From Patiria miniata (Eukaryota; Echinodermata; Asteroidea; Valvatida; Asterinidae): a DNA stretch of 64,000 nt. The position numbers and the translations under genes were made by a program. Under the pieces are notes generated by a model that was not told the DNA's origin, did no database searches, and saw only the letters and a program-made list of their open reading frames with translations. Position 1 is the stretch's first letter. Each line of letters opens with the position of its first letter. This document shows positions 14,128 through 25,200 of the stretch, piece after piece. The stretch is from positions 37,175,058 to 37,239,057 of the forward strand of contig NW_024037059.1 of assembly GCF_015706575.1 (NCBI RefSeq), given 5' to 3'.

Positions 14128-14641
14128 AGGGAATATACATCATTTGCTTTTGCTGTAATTTTCAGAAATGGATGGAATTGGGGGATTGGAAATATAAAGC
14201 AAATATAGTTACACTGACTTTTTGGAGGTTTTGGGTTCGAAAATGCTATAAAAACCAAGAAAAACGATCATTTACCTGTAGTCTGGTTCCCTGACTCCAT
14301 ATAAGAAGAAACAGAGGAGTTTACATACATTGGGGAATTGTAAGGTCAGGGAACCAGTCTAGCTGGCTCGTACCCGTTTATAGGTTTGTAATCGATTGCA
14401 AACAAGTGCAATAGTCAATTGGGGCCAGTATTTGAAAAAAAGCCAGTTGTTTCCAACGCTGATCGGCCGATCAGCGTTGGAAATTGATACAAAAATACCA
14501 CTTTTCTTGAAAATGACAGTATACCAGGTGCCATAATTTTACAGGATGCTTTAGACTGTCATTTACCAACGTCCTATTAAGGTATTTCGCAAAAACTTGG
14601 TAGTTTTATTTTTCGATGTTTGCAAATGTTGTATATTCCCT
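14128..14641. mobile_element. TTAA-flanked MITE, copy a
   Basis: Both ends are AGGGAATATACA in inverted orientation, extended by CATTTGC/GCAAATG. They are flanked by TTAA at 14124-14127 and 14642-14645, which is the target duplication used by piggyBac-like (and Kolobok) transposases. The middle contains the palindrome CTGATCGGCCGATCAG and an internal inverted pair around GGTCAGGGAACCAG. It lies in opposite orientation to copies b (38918-39439) and c (53990-54503). Confidence 0.8.
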
Positions 14642-14797
14642 TTAACGCATCCAAGATTATAAAAAAAAAATAGATTCAAGATTATAGAAAGGGTTAAACC
14701 CATCCTATAAAAGCACATTATGGGTGCCCCATTGATAATTCAGTGTAAATATTCTGTTTCAAGTTTATATATTTTTGATACATTATGGTCTCTCCAG

Positions 14798-15663
14798 CAA
14801 TCCCATGCGACTATAACCGCTATGAATTTGAAGCCTCTTGCTACCTTTTCGAGCACAATTACCCAGAGGTGCTGTGGAGTTTCCAAGACGCGGATGTCCT
14901 GTGTAAACGCTACGGAGGCCACCTGCCTAGCATTCACAGCCAACAAGAGAATGATTTCGTGCAAGGTATGTTTTCAGTAGCCTTTTGAGGTCTACGGTGC
15001 TATTTGATTTTGGTAACTTCAATTTATTTCAAATACAACAAAGTACAAACTAACATCCTCCCATTGTTGCCATTATTTCTCATAAAGGATAATGACTGCA
15101 CGTTGCCCAGTATGGTTAATTCTTATTTTAATGTGTTTTGGATTTGGTTTTTTGAAATTGGAAAGAAGTTATTACCGGTACCTAAGGTGGGAGTAAACAT
15201 TTTGGTGTTGTGTTTCCAGTTGAGGATTTAACGTCTTGGATGAGTTTTCCGAAGCCTACATTTTAATACATCGTACTGCTGGCTCTAACAACACAAACCA
15301 AATTTCATTGGTTGTAGAAAACCATGTGACCACGGCTGGTATACCTCCCCATTAACCAACACGGGAGAACCATGTACTAGGCCGCGAATAATATAAGTAC
15401 CAACCAAAATAATGACTTGTTGCCGATAAAAAAATCTTATGCCTAAATGTATTCTTCTGTATGTTATTTCTTTATACCTACCTCGGCTAGTGTATCTAGG
15501 ACATAACGAAAATAGTGCCCAGTTTTCACACTAACCTATGCCATGATTACTTTGCGATATTTCAGAATTCATCTCATCGTTGGGGAAATCTGATTATTGG
15601 TGGCTAGGGCTTCGTCGCAGCGGTCCAAATGAGGGGTTTTCTTGGATTGACGGAACTCCACTG
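14798..15663 (+). CDS. C-type lectin domain protein, two exons (partial)
   Basis: Exon 14798-14965 and exon 15566-15663 are each bounded by AG and GT and join in phase 1. The first encodes the N-terminal half of a long-form C-type lectin domain: PCDYN, then SCYLF, then LCKRYGGHLPSIHS and ENDFV. The second gives the WLGL motif (YWWLGLRRSG) and the WIDGTPL strand. These are the usual structural cysteines and hydrophobic-core signature of the fold. The sugar- and calcium-binding half (EPN or QPD, WND) would be on a later exon. I could not find that exon, and a 630-bp foldback element begins 17 bp after exon 2. No signal-peptide exon was recognised upstream. It may be part of a larger lectin gene or a decayed copy. 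Domain identity is secure; gene completeness is not. Confidence 0.82.
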
Positions 15664-15679
15664 GTATGCTAATAAAAAT

Positions 15680-16313
15680 GTATAGATCTTTCTATCACCG
15701 ACGCGTGGCTGGCACATTTTGCCAATAACCATTGTTGCCAAACTATGGAAGGTCCAACACTGCAAAGACGAAGAAAAGTTATTATATTAATGATTACCAA
15801 AATATTATTTGATTGTTGTAAACACAAAACAAACGCTACAAAATAATTGCTAAACATGCCTTGTTCTTATACGATGGGTGTTATGAGGACTTTTTTGGAA
15901 AAATATGTTGCCAACCACGGCTTCAATAATGCGCTTGCGGCATCCGGCAGCCCATACAAAATGGCGCTAAATGTTTACAAACAATCGAAAGGTCTATAGG
16001 CCTTTCTTTTGTTTGTAAACATTGGCGCCATTTTGCTGCCGTAAGCGCAAAAATTGAAGCCGTACGTGGTTGGCAACATATTTTTCCAAAAAAGTCCTCA
16101 TAACGCCATCAACACATAGTAGAAAGGCATATGTAGGAATTATTTTGAAGCTTTGTTGAAAATGTTGTATTTTCAAGTACAAAATGTATCAAATAATATT
16201 TTGGTGATCTGTAATAACCCTTCTTCATTTTTGCAGTGTTGGACCTTCCATAGTTTTGCAGGCCGTGGTTGGCAAAAATGCAGTTTGCCAACCAAGCGCA
16301 GAAAGGTCTATAG
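15680..16313. mobile_element. Foldback element with about 315-bp arms
   Basis: The left arm (about 15680-15994) and right arm (about 15997-16313) are inverted copies that differ by substitutions and small indels. Shared blocks include AACTATGGAAGGTCCAACAC, TATGAGGACTTTTTTGGAAA and AAATATGTTGCCAACCACG. The centre is near AAAGGTCTATAGGCCTTT with almost no spacer. No clear target duplication was seen. It lies 17 bp beyond the second lectin exon. Confidence 0.75.
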
Positions 16314-16385
16314 ACCCATAGAGCGCCCTCACTGAGAAGCTATGACATTCAAGAGTAGATACTTCTCATACAGTACAGTAAGCGT

Positions 16386-16700
16386 GCAGGCCAGTAAATA
16401 TGCCCTAACTTGCCTTCGCGCGCCATGCAATCACCATTTGCAACACTGTATTTCTGTGAAATTCGGATGAAATTAGGCCCTAAAATTCCTCTATTTGCTA
16501 TGGAGCTAGGCTTCCGGTTTCAAAATGGCGATGGGCTTCAGGACTACTTTTAGGGGTGATTGTCTTTGGATGGAATTTTCTTCCAAAAGTCATCGGTCCC
16601 CCTCCCCCCAACATAGAAAAGAAAATGCAAAGATGATTAAATAAGCTCTAATGTGATGTGTGTCTTAAACACCTTAGAGAGTTTGTATTTTTCCTTTTCC
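16386..16700. repeat. Dispersed repeat related to 29685-30162
   Basis: Shares blocks such as AAATGGCGATGGGCTTCAGG, AAAAGTCATC and GATGTGTGT with the element at 29685-30162. This copy lacks the inverted right end seen there, so it appears truncated where the following array begins. Confidence 0.6.
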
Positions 16701-16701
16701 A

Positions 16702-18325
16702 GGTTCATATCTCACCACAGTCAAACCCTTTGTGAAACATAATACAAATTAAAAGCGAAAAAGCATCTATTATCTACATTGAAAGTCTTCAAAGACGGTC
16801 ACCATAAGGGACCATAATTCACTTCAAAATACTGGTATCCTGACCACGCCAATCTCCCCGTGCATGGCTCTATACTTGGATTATAATGGATCTGGGTTTT
16901 CTAGTAATTAAGGCATTCTATTATCGACAGACATGGTCTTCAAAGACAAAGTCACCATAAGGGACCATAATTCACTTCAAAGTGCAGGTATCCTGCCCAC
17001 GCCAATCTCCCCCGAGCATGGCTCTATACTTGGATTATAAAGGATCTGGGTTTTCTGGTAATTAAGGTATTCTATTATCTATAAGGTCTTCAAAGACAGA
17101 GTCACCATAAGGGACCATAATTCACTTCAAAGTGCAGGTATCATGACCACGCCGATCTCCCCCGAGCATGGCTCTATACTTGGATTATAATGGATCTGGG
17201 TTCTCTTGTAATTAAGGTATTCTATTATCTGTAAGGTCTTCAAAGACAAAGTCACTATAAGGGACCATAATTCACTTCAAAATGCAGGTATCCTGACCAC
17301 GCTGATCTCCCCGTGCATGGCACTATACTTGGATTATAATGGATCTGGGTTCTCTTGTAATTAAGGTATTCTATTATCTGTAAGGTCTTCAAAGACAAAG
17401 TCACCATAAGGGACCATAATTCACTTCAAAATGCAGGTATCCTGACCACGCTGATCTCCCCGTGCATGGCACTATACTTGGATTATAATGGATCTGGGTT
17501 CTCTTGTAATTAAGGTATTCTATTATCTGTAAGGTCTTCAAAGACAAAGTCACCATAAGGGACCATAATTCACTTCAAAATACAGGTATCCTGACCACGC
17601 CGATCTCCCCGTGCATGGCACTATACTTGGATTATAATGGATCTGGGTTCTCTAGTAATTAAGGTATTCTATTATCTGTAAGGTCTTCAAAGACAAAGTC
17701 ACCATAAGGGACCATAATTCACTTCAAAATGCAGGTATCATAACCACGCCGATCTCCCCCGTGCATGGCTCTATACATGTACATGGATTCTAATGGATCT
17801 GGGTTTTCTGGTAATTAAGGTATTCTATTAAGGTCTTCAAAGACAATGTCACCATGCATAATTCACTTCAAAATGCAGGTATCATGACCACGCCGATCTC
17901 CCGTACATGGCTCTAGCTCTGTGCATAGATAATAATGGATCTTGGTTTTCTAGTAATTAAGGTTTTCTATTATCTACAATCAAGGTCTTCAAAGACAAAG
18001 TCGTCATAAGGGACCATAATTCACTTCAAAATACATGTATCTGATGACCACTCCAATCTCCCCCCCCCCCCCTGGCTCTACATGGATTCCAATGGATCCG
18101 TTGCCAAGTAGTGGATCAAGATCAAACATCCAGCCCTATATCTTTGGTAAATGGGCGCTGATCCGAAGCCATAATGACAGCAACAGTATACGCAAGTATT
18201 TGGGAGTTTGAAGGTTCGATCTCGCCACAGTCAAATTCTTTGTGAAACATATACAAATTGAAAATAAGCAAACGAACAAACGCGTGAAACATATACAAAT
18301 TGAAAATAAGCGAACGAACAAACGC
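16702..18325. repeat. Satellite array, nine units of 149-152 bp, with flanking direct repeats
   Basis: Units begin at about 16784, 16935, 17085, 17235, 17384, 17533, 17682, 17832 and 17984, each opening with GGTCTTCAAAGAC and containing AAGGGACCATAATTCACTTC and TTGGATTATAATGGATCTGG. Middle units are nearly identical; the outer ones are more diverged. The array sits between two copies of a separate sequence starting GGTTC(A/G)(T)ATCTC(A/G)CCACAGTCAAA (16702-16757 and 18213-18270). The right copy is followed by a 42-bp tandem duplication (18241-18325). The GGTTCGATCTC string in the flank resembles a tRNA B box, so the array may sit inside a SINE-like or other non-autonomous element. Confidence 0.85.
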
Positions 18326-18992
18326 ATATCTCAGAGTGATTGATGCGGGTATAATGCCCAAGCAATTGCCAAGACACGGCCTTAAAATAATTCCCGATTT
18401 AAGTCAAAGAATTGAAACGGCTGCAAGACATTCCTGTTAAAGTAAAATACAATTTATTACCTGCACCACGAAAAACAATAAACTCCTTGTACTGTCTATT
18501 CAAACTTTTCAAAAGCAACCAAAAATTGAACTTTACAAAACTTGAACATTAATTCGAAAACGTATAATAAAATTAAGCCACAAATTATCTAAATGGGATT
18601 GAAATGCACTTTCACTTAAACCCTGAAAAAAAGGAGCTTTGCAAACGTAAACAAAGAAATAACACAATTGATTTAAACTGTATATATTTGCACCACGGAA
18701 TAATATGTCTAAATAGCAACCGCTTTAATGTGTCAAAGGCTCAACTTCGTTTATCTAAAATAAGCGAGCAGAAACTTCTGCTCAGCAAACTAAAACGGCT
18801 CTCCCTAGTTAAAACTGATAAAAAAAATAAAAATCGATACACATCTTTTGACACTTTGGATTGTAATCCCCTTTGCTCAGCAAGCTGTCCTTACTCAGTA
18901 GAATTTGAATGCCTAAAACACTTCGTCAAAGTGACCCGCTGCCTAATACTCTAAAAGGTTCATTTAATAGGAAAATCAGTCTCATTTCAGTG
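18326..18992. other. No feature recognised
   Basis: AT-rich sequence. The frame at 18604-18954 (+) has no recognisable domain and its composition follows that of the DNA. Confidence 0.5.
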
Positions 18993-19315
18993 CAGTGTTG
19001 TATAGAGTACGTACTCATACTCGCAATTTTTGGTACTTGTACTTGGTACTCGTACTTTTTGGTACTCGTACTTTTTGGTACTCGTACTTTTTGGTACTCG
19101 CTCTTTCTGGTACTCGCTCTTTCTGGTACTTGCACTTTCTGGTACTCGCACTTTCTGGTACTCGCACTTTTTGGTACTCGCACTTTTTGGTACTCGCACT
19201 TTTTGGTACTCGTACTTTTTGGCACTGTACTTTTTGGTACTCGTACTCATGAATCTGTACTCGCACTCGTACTCAATAGAAAAACATTACATGTACTCGC
19301 ACTGGCACTCGTGAC
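18993..19315. repeat. GTACTC-based array, hAT-A-like left end
   Basis: Starts with CAGTGTTGTATAGAGTAC, which closely matches the left end of the element at 6608. It then runs as an 18-bp unit, GTACTCG(T/C)ACTTTTTG(G), repeated about a dozen times. No matching inverted right end was seen, so this looks like an expanded, right-truncated relative of that family. The several frames on both strands through it are repeat-derived. Confidence 0.75.
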
Positions 19316-19382
19316 AACGTTCTCCTATTCGATTTATTGCAAAATGTTCTCCCGCAAGAATTACAAATGTACATTTTTTAAA

Positions 19383-21027
19383 AATGTTTTGTATCGATTA
19401 TTATTTTGTTTTAATTGAACTTCGATTCGTGTCCGTGCAACTGTTTGCTGTAATGTTTGCTTTAATGTTTGTATAATGGACATGTGCCTAGATCGTGGCA
19501 TCATTCCTCCTGTTGGTTTGGCAAAGAACAGTTGTTCAATACATGTACACTGTGCAGTCGTGTTTTCCCTTATCTAATTGAATTTAAATCAATTGTCTAA
19601 TAACAATGCTCTTGCATGGTTATTGATAGGGTAGTAGTTAAATCATTGTCGAAAATCCCGGAGAGTTTTTGGGGAGAAAGGGCCTACATATCATTCACAG
19701 AAAAAAAATCTTGCGAAAAAAAGTACCACAAAGGGGAAGCTCCGTACATCTTGTGTTATTGAGCCATGTCAGTTCTTCTGTAATAAGAGCCTTTGGTATA
19801 AAACTGGTGCAGGGTAATGTTCTCTCGATTTTCATTTTTTTTTCTGTGAAGAATAAAGTTCAAACTAAGGTCTTTACTTTATAGGTCCTCCCCACTGCCC
19901 GAAACGGATTTACACCACTGGCAAAAACAAATTAATTAACTTATTAAAGGAAACAAAAAACAAACCATCCAAAACCGAAATATTCTTTTAAGGAAATGAC
20001 TTTTACGGAATTAATTTTCTTTTAAATTGTCAGTAATCCCGCGCAATACTAATGCAGTATACGGGGTAAGGCTTCCGTCAAAGTTACCCAGGGTAACAAC
20101 GAACTTAACAGAGACTGTCCTGAATTTGTCTTTAAATTGTTATTTGGGTGTCATTGTTTGAAAATTATCGCTCTTAATAAACTAAGGTTTTATGGCCAGA
20201 GTGAAACGGCATTGTCTTTTTGTGAAAGTGTTAAATATGAGTAATGCGAAGCGAGACAATTGAGATATTAATTACCTTTTCCCTGATTTTGGCCCAGGCT
20301 TGTGCCTAATAATGTTTTGTATCGATTGTTATTTTTTTAAATTCAATTTCGATTTTTGTCCATGCAGTTGCATCTATTGTGTTTGCTTTAATGTTTGTAT
20401 AATGGATGTGCCTAGATCGTGGCATCATTCCGCCTGTTGCTTTGGCAAAGAACAGGTGTTCAAAACATGTACACTGTGCAGTCGTGTTTTCCCTTATCTA
20501 ATTGATTTTAATTCAATTGTCTAATAACAATGCTCTTGCATGGTTATTGATAGGGTAGTAATTAAATCATTGTCGAAAATTCCGGAGAGTTTTTGGGGAG
20601 ATAGGGCCTACATATCATTCACTGAAAAAAAATCTTGCGAAAAAAAAGTACCACAAAGGAGAAGCTCCGTAGGCCTACATCTTGTGTTATTGAGCCATGC
20701 CAGTTCTTCTGTAATAAGAGCCTTTGGTATGAAACTGGTGCAGGGTAATGTTCTCTCGATTTTCATTTTTTTTTCTGTGAAGAATAAAGTTCAAACTAAG
20801 GTCTTTACTTTAAAGGTCCTCCCCACTGCCCGAAACGGATTTACACTACTGGCAAAAACAAATTAATTAACTTATTAAAGGAAACAAAAAACAAACCATC
20901 CAAAACCGAAATATTCTTTTTAGGAAATGACTTTTTACGGAATTAATTTTCTTTTAAAATTGTCAGTAATCCCGCGCAATACTAATGCAGTATACGGGGT
21001 AAGGCTTCCGTCAAAGTTACCCAGGGT
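19383..21027. repeat. Direct duplication of about 0.71 kb
   Basis: Copy 1 is 19383-20094 and copy 2 is 20311-21027, offset 928 bp and nearly identical. Shared blocks include GTGCCTAGATCGTGGCATCA, CACTGTGCAGTCGTGTTTTC and CAGTATACGGGGTAAGGCTT. Neither copy contains a convincing gene. Both end at the same AAAGTTACCCAGGGT motif, which is where the minisatellite to the right begins. Confidence 0.85.
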
Positions 21028-21365
21028 GTCAAAGTTACCCAGGGTGCCAAGGGTGCCAAGGGTACCCAGGGTGCTAAAGTTAACCAGGGTGCCAAAGTTA
21101 CCCCAGCTTACGGTACACACCGTATGACATTTTGGTTGGCTACCATTTGCAGTACGGGGTAAAGTTTCTGCCAAATTTACACAGAGTGTCAAAGTTACCC
21201 AGGGTGCCAAAGTTACTCCAGCTTACGGTTCACACCACATGACCACAATTTGGTTGGCTACCATTTTGCAGCACCGGGTTAGGCTTCTGCCAAAGTTACC
21301 CGGGGTGCCAAAGTTACCCGGGGTGCCAAAGTTACCCAGGGTGCCAAAGTTACCCAGTGCACGGT
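21013..21365. repeat. AAAGTTACCCAGGGTGCC minisatellite, two-level
   Basis: Short units of AAAGTTACCC(A/G)GGGTGCC are nested in longer repeats of about 120-160 bp, each opening with GCAG(T/C)A(C)CGGGGTAAGG-type sequence and containing TTTTGGTTGGCTACCATTTG. It continues directly from the end of the second copy of the 0.7-kb duplication. Confidence 0.8.
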
Positions 21366-22067
21366 TCACACCACATTACATTTTTGTTGGCTACCATTTG
21401 CTGCTAAGCAAATACTTTCAGTGCTAAGCAAATTGTTTTGTTTGTGTAGCATCTGTTTGAAATTTGCACCAGGTTCCAACATGCGATGGTCCTTGCAGGT
21501 AACAAAACAGAATTCTGTAAATTGGAAATACATGTATTCATAAAATATGCATGGGATACAAAATAAATACGGACCTCGATGATTTTGAATACACTTATTT
21601 ACAGTATACATCGGTATAATACAAAGTACCCACCATTACCTATTCCATCTACTCTTCTATACAAAGCAAAAAAACCCAGATGGATCATCTGGAGGTTAAA
21701 CAATATTTTTTGAAAGAATGACAATAAAGATCTTCGGTTGAATCACCGCAAAAATCATAAAGAGTCATCTGCTCAATAATCTACTCAGTGTGGTGATGCA
21801 AACTTTCCAAAAGAAGGATGAAACAGCATCTTACTTTTTTCCAAATTGCAAAAAAAAGGGGGGGGGGGACGCAGCAAGGTTTGCAATTGGTATTATATTA
21901 ACGTGGTAACCTAGCGCACACTCGTTGGTGCTTGGAAGGACGATATACATGTACAATGGCCATCTTGTGGATAAAGCCAATAAATCTTTGCATGGCAGAC
22001 ATCCTTGAGGTGCAGGTGCTTTTGTTCTGCAGTTGATCGTACTATTAAGCCTCTTCTATATTCATTC

Positions 22068-22073
22068 TTTATT
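22068..22073 (-). terminator. Candidate polyadenylation signal for acetyltransferase gene B
   Basis: AATAAA on the minus strand, about 200 bp beyond the stop codon of gene B. The position suits a short 3' UTR, but there is no transcript evidence. Confidence 0.4.
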
Positions 22074-22272
22074 GAATTTAGTCAGGTAAACCTCCAAGGA
22101 GACCGATAAATGCAGATAGTTTACATGTACAAGATGCATGTACATGAACACACAAACTCAATGCAGGTGACGCACTTATCTTTTTTTTTTTTTAGCAATA
22201 TTAGTATCTACATGGACCAGGGTACCCGACGAAAAACGTAAGGCGCACGGGCAAGACGGCATCAGGTGACGA

Positions 22273-25200
22273 TTATGCAAAACCTGTGTTCTCATGTGAC
22301 ATCTTGTACTCCATGTCAAACCACTGCTTGGAACTAACCCCTGTGAAACACAAACACAATGCCTCGGCTGAATATACACTGTATATATAAATGTATAATC
22401 AAATAGTATGGCAAGAATACTACATAAATCAGAAAATATATTTAAATAATGCATTTTACAAATAACGACATGTAAAATTCACTGGTGGCAGTTGGGTATC
22501 TATAGAGGTGGAACAGGGAGAGATATTTCTCAAATTTACAAAAAAAAAGAAGCTGGCCCTAACGAAGGGGAGGGGATTTATTTTTTCTTGGCTTAAAACT
22601 TTTATACGCCACTGGCTGGTTAACTTCTTTTGCTGTTAAAGCTCATCACTGTTTTCATTTTCTGATATGAACCCCATGCTACCACCCGATAAACTGATAT
22701 GACGAGTCTCAACATACCTAGGCTCACCATCGAAGGTCCCAGACATCGGAAGTGAAGTCCTTCGTAGAACTGTATCAGGGTGTCTCTGCATACCAGGGAG
22801 ACTTGATTCACGTTCTTCAAGTTTTCCTCCACATACCAGAGGAGGTGGTCAATCAAAACAGTCTCAATGCCCTGTGGAAGAAAGACACGATAATCAAAAT
22901 TGTACCCTGACATCTTATTTGTTTTATTCCTAAAAGGCAAAAAAAAAACCCGCCCCGGAGGGTCTCTCTTCGCGGTAAGGTAGAATGCAGAGTAGTTTTG
23001 GTACAACATGCATGTTCTACCAGACTTAAAGGGAAGATACAACATTTGCAAACATCACAAAACGAAATGATCAAATTATCACGAAATACCTTACTGGATT
23101 GTTAGGGAATGACAGTCTAAAGCATCCTGTAAATTGTGGCTCCTGGTGTGCTGTCATTGTCAAGAAAAATGGGATATTTGCAACGCTGGTCGGCCGACTA
23201 TTATTATTCGATTCTATTATCAACTGACTTTCTAGTTCAATTTTATGTATTTCCTGATTATGAAAGGATGTGTTGGTTGTGTAGGATGTGTTGGTTGTGC
23301 TGACGGATAGAAGGTGACCGGTTTTTTTTTATTTTTATAAAACTCCCGTCAAAATGGCTAAGTAATGTACCTTTCCGTGATAATCTGGGTGAACACGCAG
23401 CGTGTTTAAGCACACGGTAGAGCCATCAGGATCATGGGCCAGCCTTGCTCGGGCGGTCACTTTACTCTCAGAGGTCAAACTGGCACTGGCAAACTGATGG
23501 AAATGCAAAATAGTAATTATTGTATAATTGAGGTTTAATAATGCAAATTACATATGCAGATGAACCTCACCTAAAGCTACAAAATACTACTAAGTAGTAA
23601 CCTGTAGTATGCATTTCTTTCCATACAAGTGTGCACAACACATGTAGTATTCTGTGGTATTTGGTCCTTGACCCCCAAGGAGCCCTTAGGGTTAAGGGTG
23701 CACCTTCGTCTTCATACTCCAAACGTTTTGTTTGTTTTTTTTGGTGTTTTTTTTTAGATTTTCACTTATCATTATGTTTCGAAGGCTGGGTCACAGCTAG
23801 AAATTCAATTTATGTCAACAATTATAGAATTTGTTTTTTGAAAATGTGTGGTCACATGAAACCCATTTTCTATTCTGCACTGCACGTCTATCAATCGCAA
23901 CATGATCTGTTTAAGAGTGTTGACATTTTATGTTTAATGTTGGTTGACAAAGTAAAATGTGAAAGATGCTTGTATGTTAATGTTGCATGTCGATATGTCG
24001 ATATGACGTCAGAGGTGACTTGGTCTATTAACTTACGCCAATTAAACGACCGTTTTCAAAATAACCCCAGAACAGGTCTGGCGCTTCCCGCTGTCGTAAT
24101 TCATATTCCTCTTCCGGCAGCGTGTCATCATTATTTTCTGAACCTGCAACAAACGAATTGGGGGGGAAAAAGTTCGATGATTGGATCTTGATTTGAATGT
24201 TTTTGAATGTCTTGGCAACCTAATGAACAGTGTCTAATGTGACATCACAGCTACAACATCACCTGGTACTGGTTTGAGAAAATGACACTGACAGTTGAAC
24301 CATGGTTGAACCTTGCAAACCCAAAAAAATAAGGGAATAAATACATGTATGTGCTTGGCCGGTTTTAAACAATTACGTTTTACACGGGTAGGGGCCTGGC
24401 CGCAGTAATTATCGGTATTACCGAGCACCAAGTCGGTTTTAAGCGTACTTGTTTAATACCGGCCAAGCACATATTTGCTTCGAACTCATTTGTAGTATTG
24501 CGCATCCGTGAAGAATGTGAACGTTCAACTAGTCACTATGCTTCAGCCACCTGAATCACACAGCTGCATTGTACATACACAATGTACATGCTATCCTACA
24601 TGTAGTGCAGAAGCGATTACATAATACATGTAGCATCATATGGATGGTCACACACTGGCATCCGGTATATATAACACCTATACTGACCACGACCTGCATG
24701 TCACTGCTCTTAGCTGGTGGATCAGTTACAGCTGACCACAAGTAGGCTCTTATCAGTCTAAACATGTTAAAACATCAGGTAATCCGCTGCAGGCACTACA
24801 TGCTTCATTAGGCTTGAACCTCAGAAACTGAGGTTCAAGAAAATGCATTAGATTGGGCTCAGTTCTGTAATGAATAGGGTAAAATGGACCAAATTCAAAT
24901 GACAACAGAAAAAAAAGTGTTTACTATAGTTGGTGTTTTATTGACCGTTTAAAACCACCCACGTGATGGGCTCCCGACCAATAGGAATGGGCAAACTCTC
25001 TCAGGTATTTTTGAATGTGCAGTTAAAACAACACAGTTTAATAATAATTATTATAATCTCAGATCAACGGCAGGTTTATTTGCATCAATAAAAATATCGT
25101 GAACAAACTGTTTTATTTTTGGGAAAAAAATATCGAGTGCATTATGTAATAAAAAATAGCCAAATTTTCTTGAAATGGGAAGTCAGATGACTAACCCCGA

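Noticed and set aside
13941-14294. 117-codon frame, with a near-copy on the minus strand at 54337-54528
   Set aside because: The shared protein sequence is a by-product of the TTAA-flanked repeat (copies a and c).
16784-18130. Regular 150-bp repeats as a CRISPR-like array
   Set aside because: The whole unit repeats, with no variable spacers, the period is too long, and the setting is a eukaryotic intron-rich genome.
18909-19418. A 169-codon frame and its antisense partners
   Set aside because: They are translations of the GTACTC array and not of a conserved protein.
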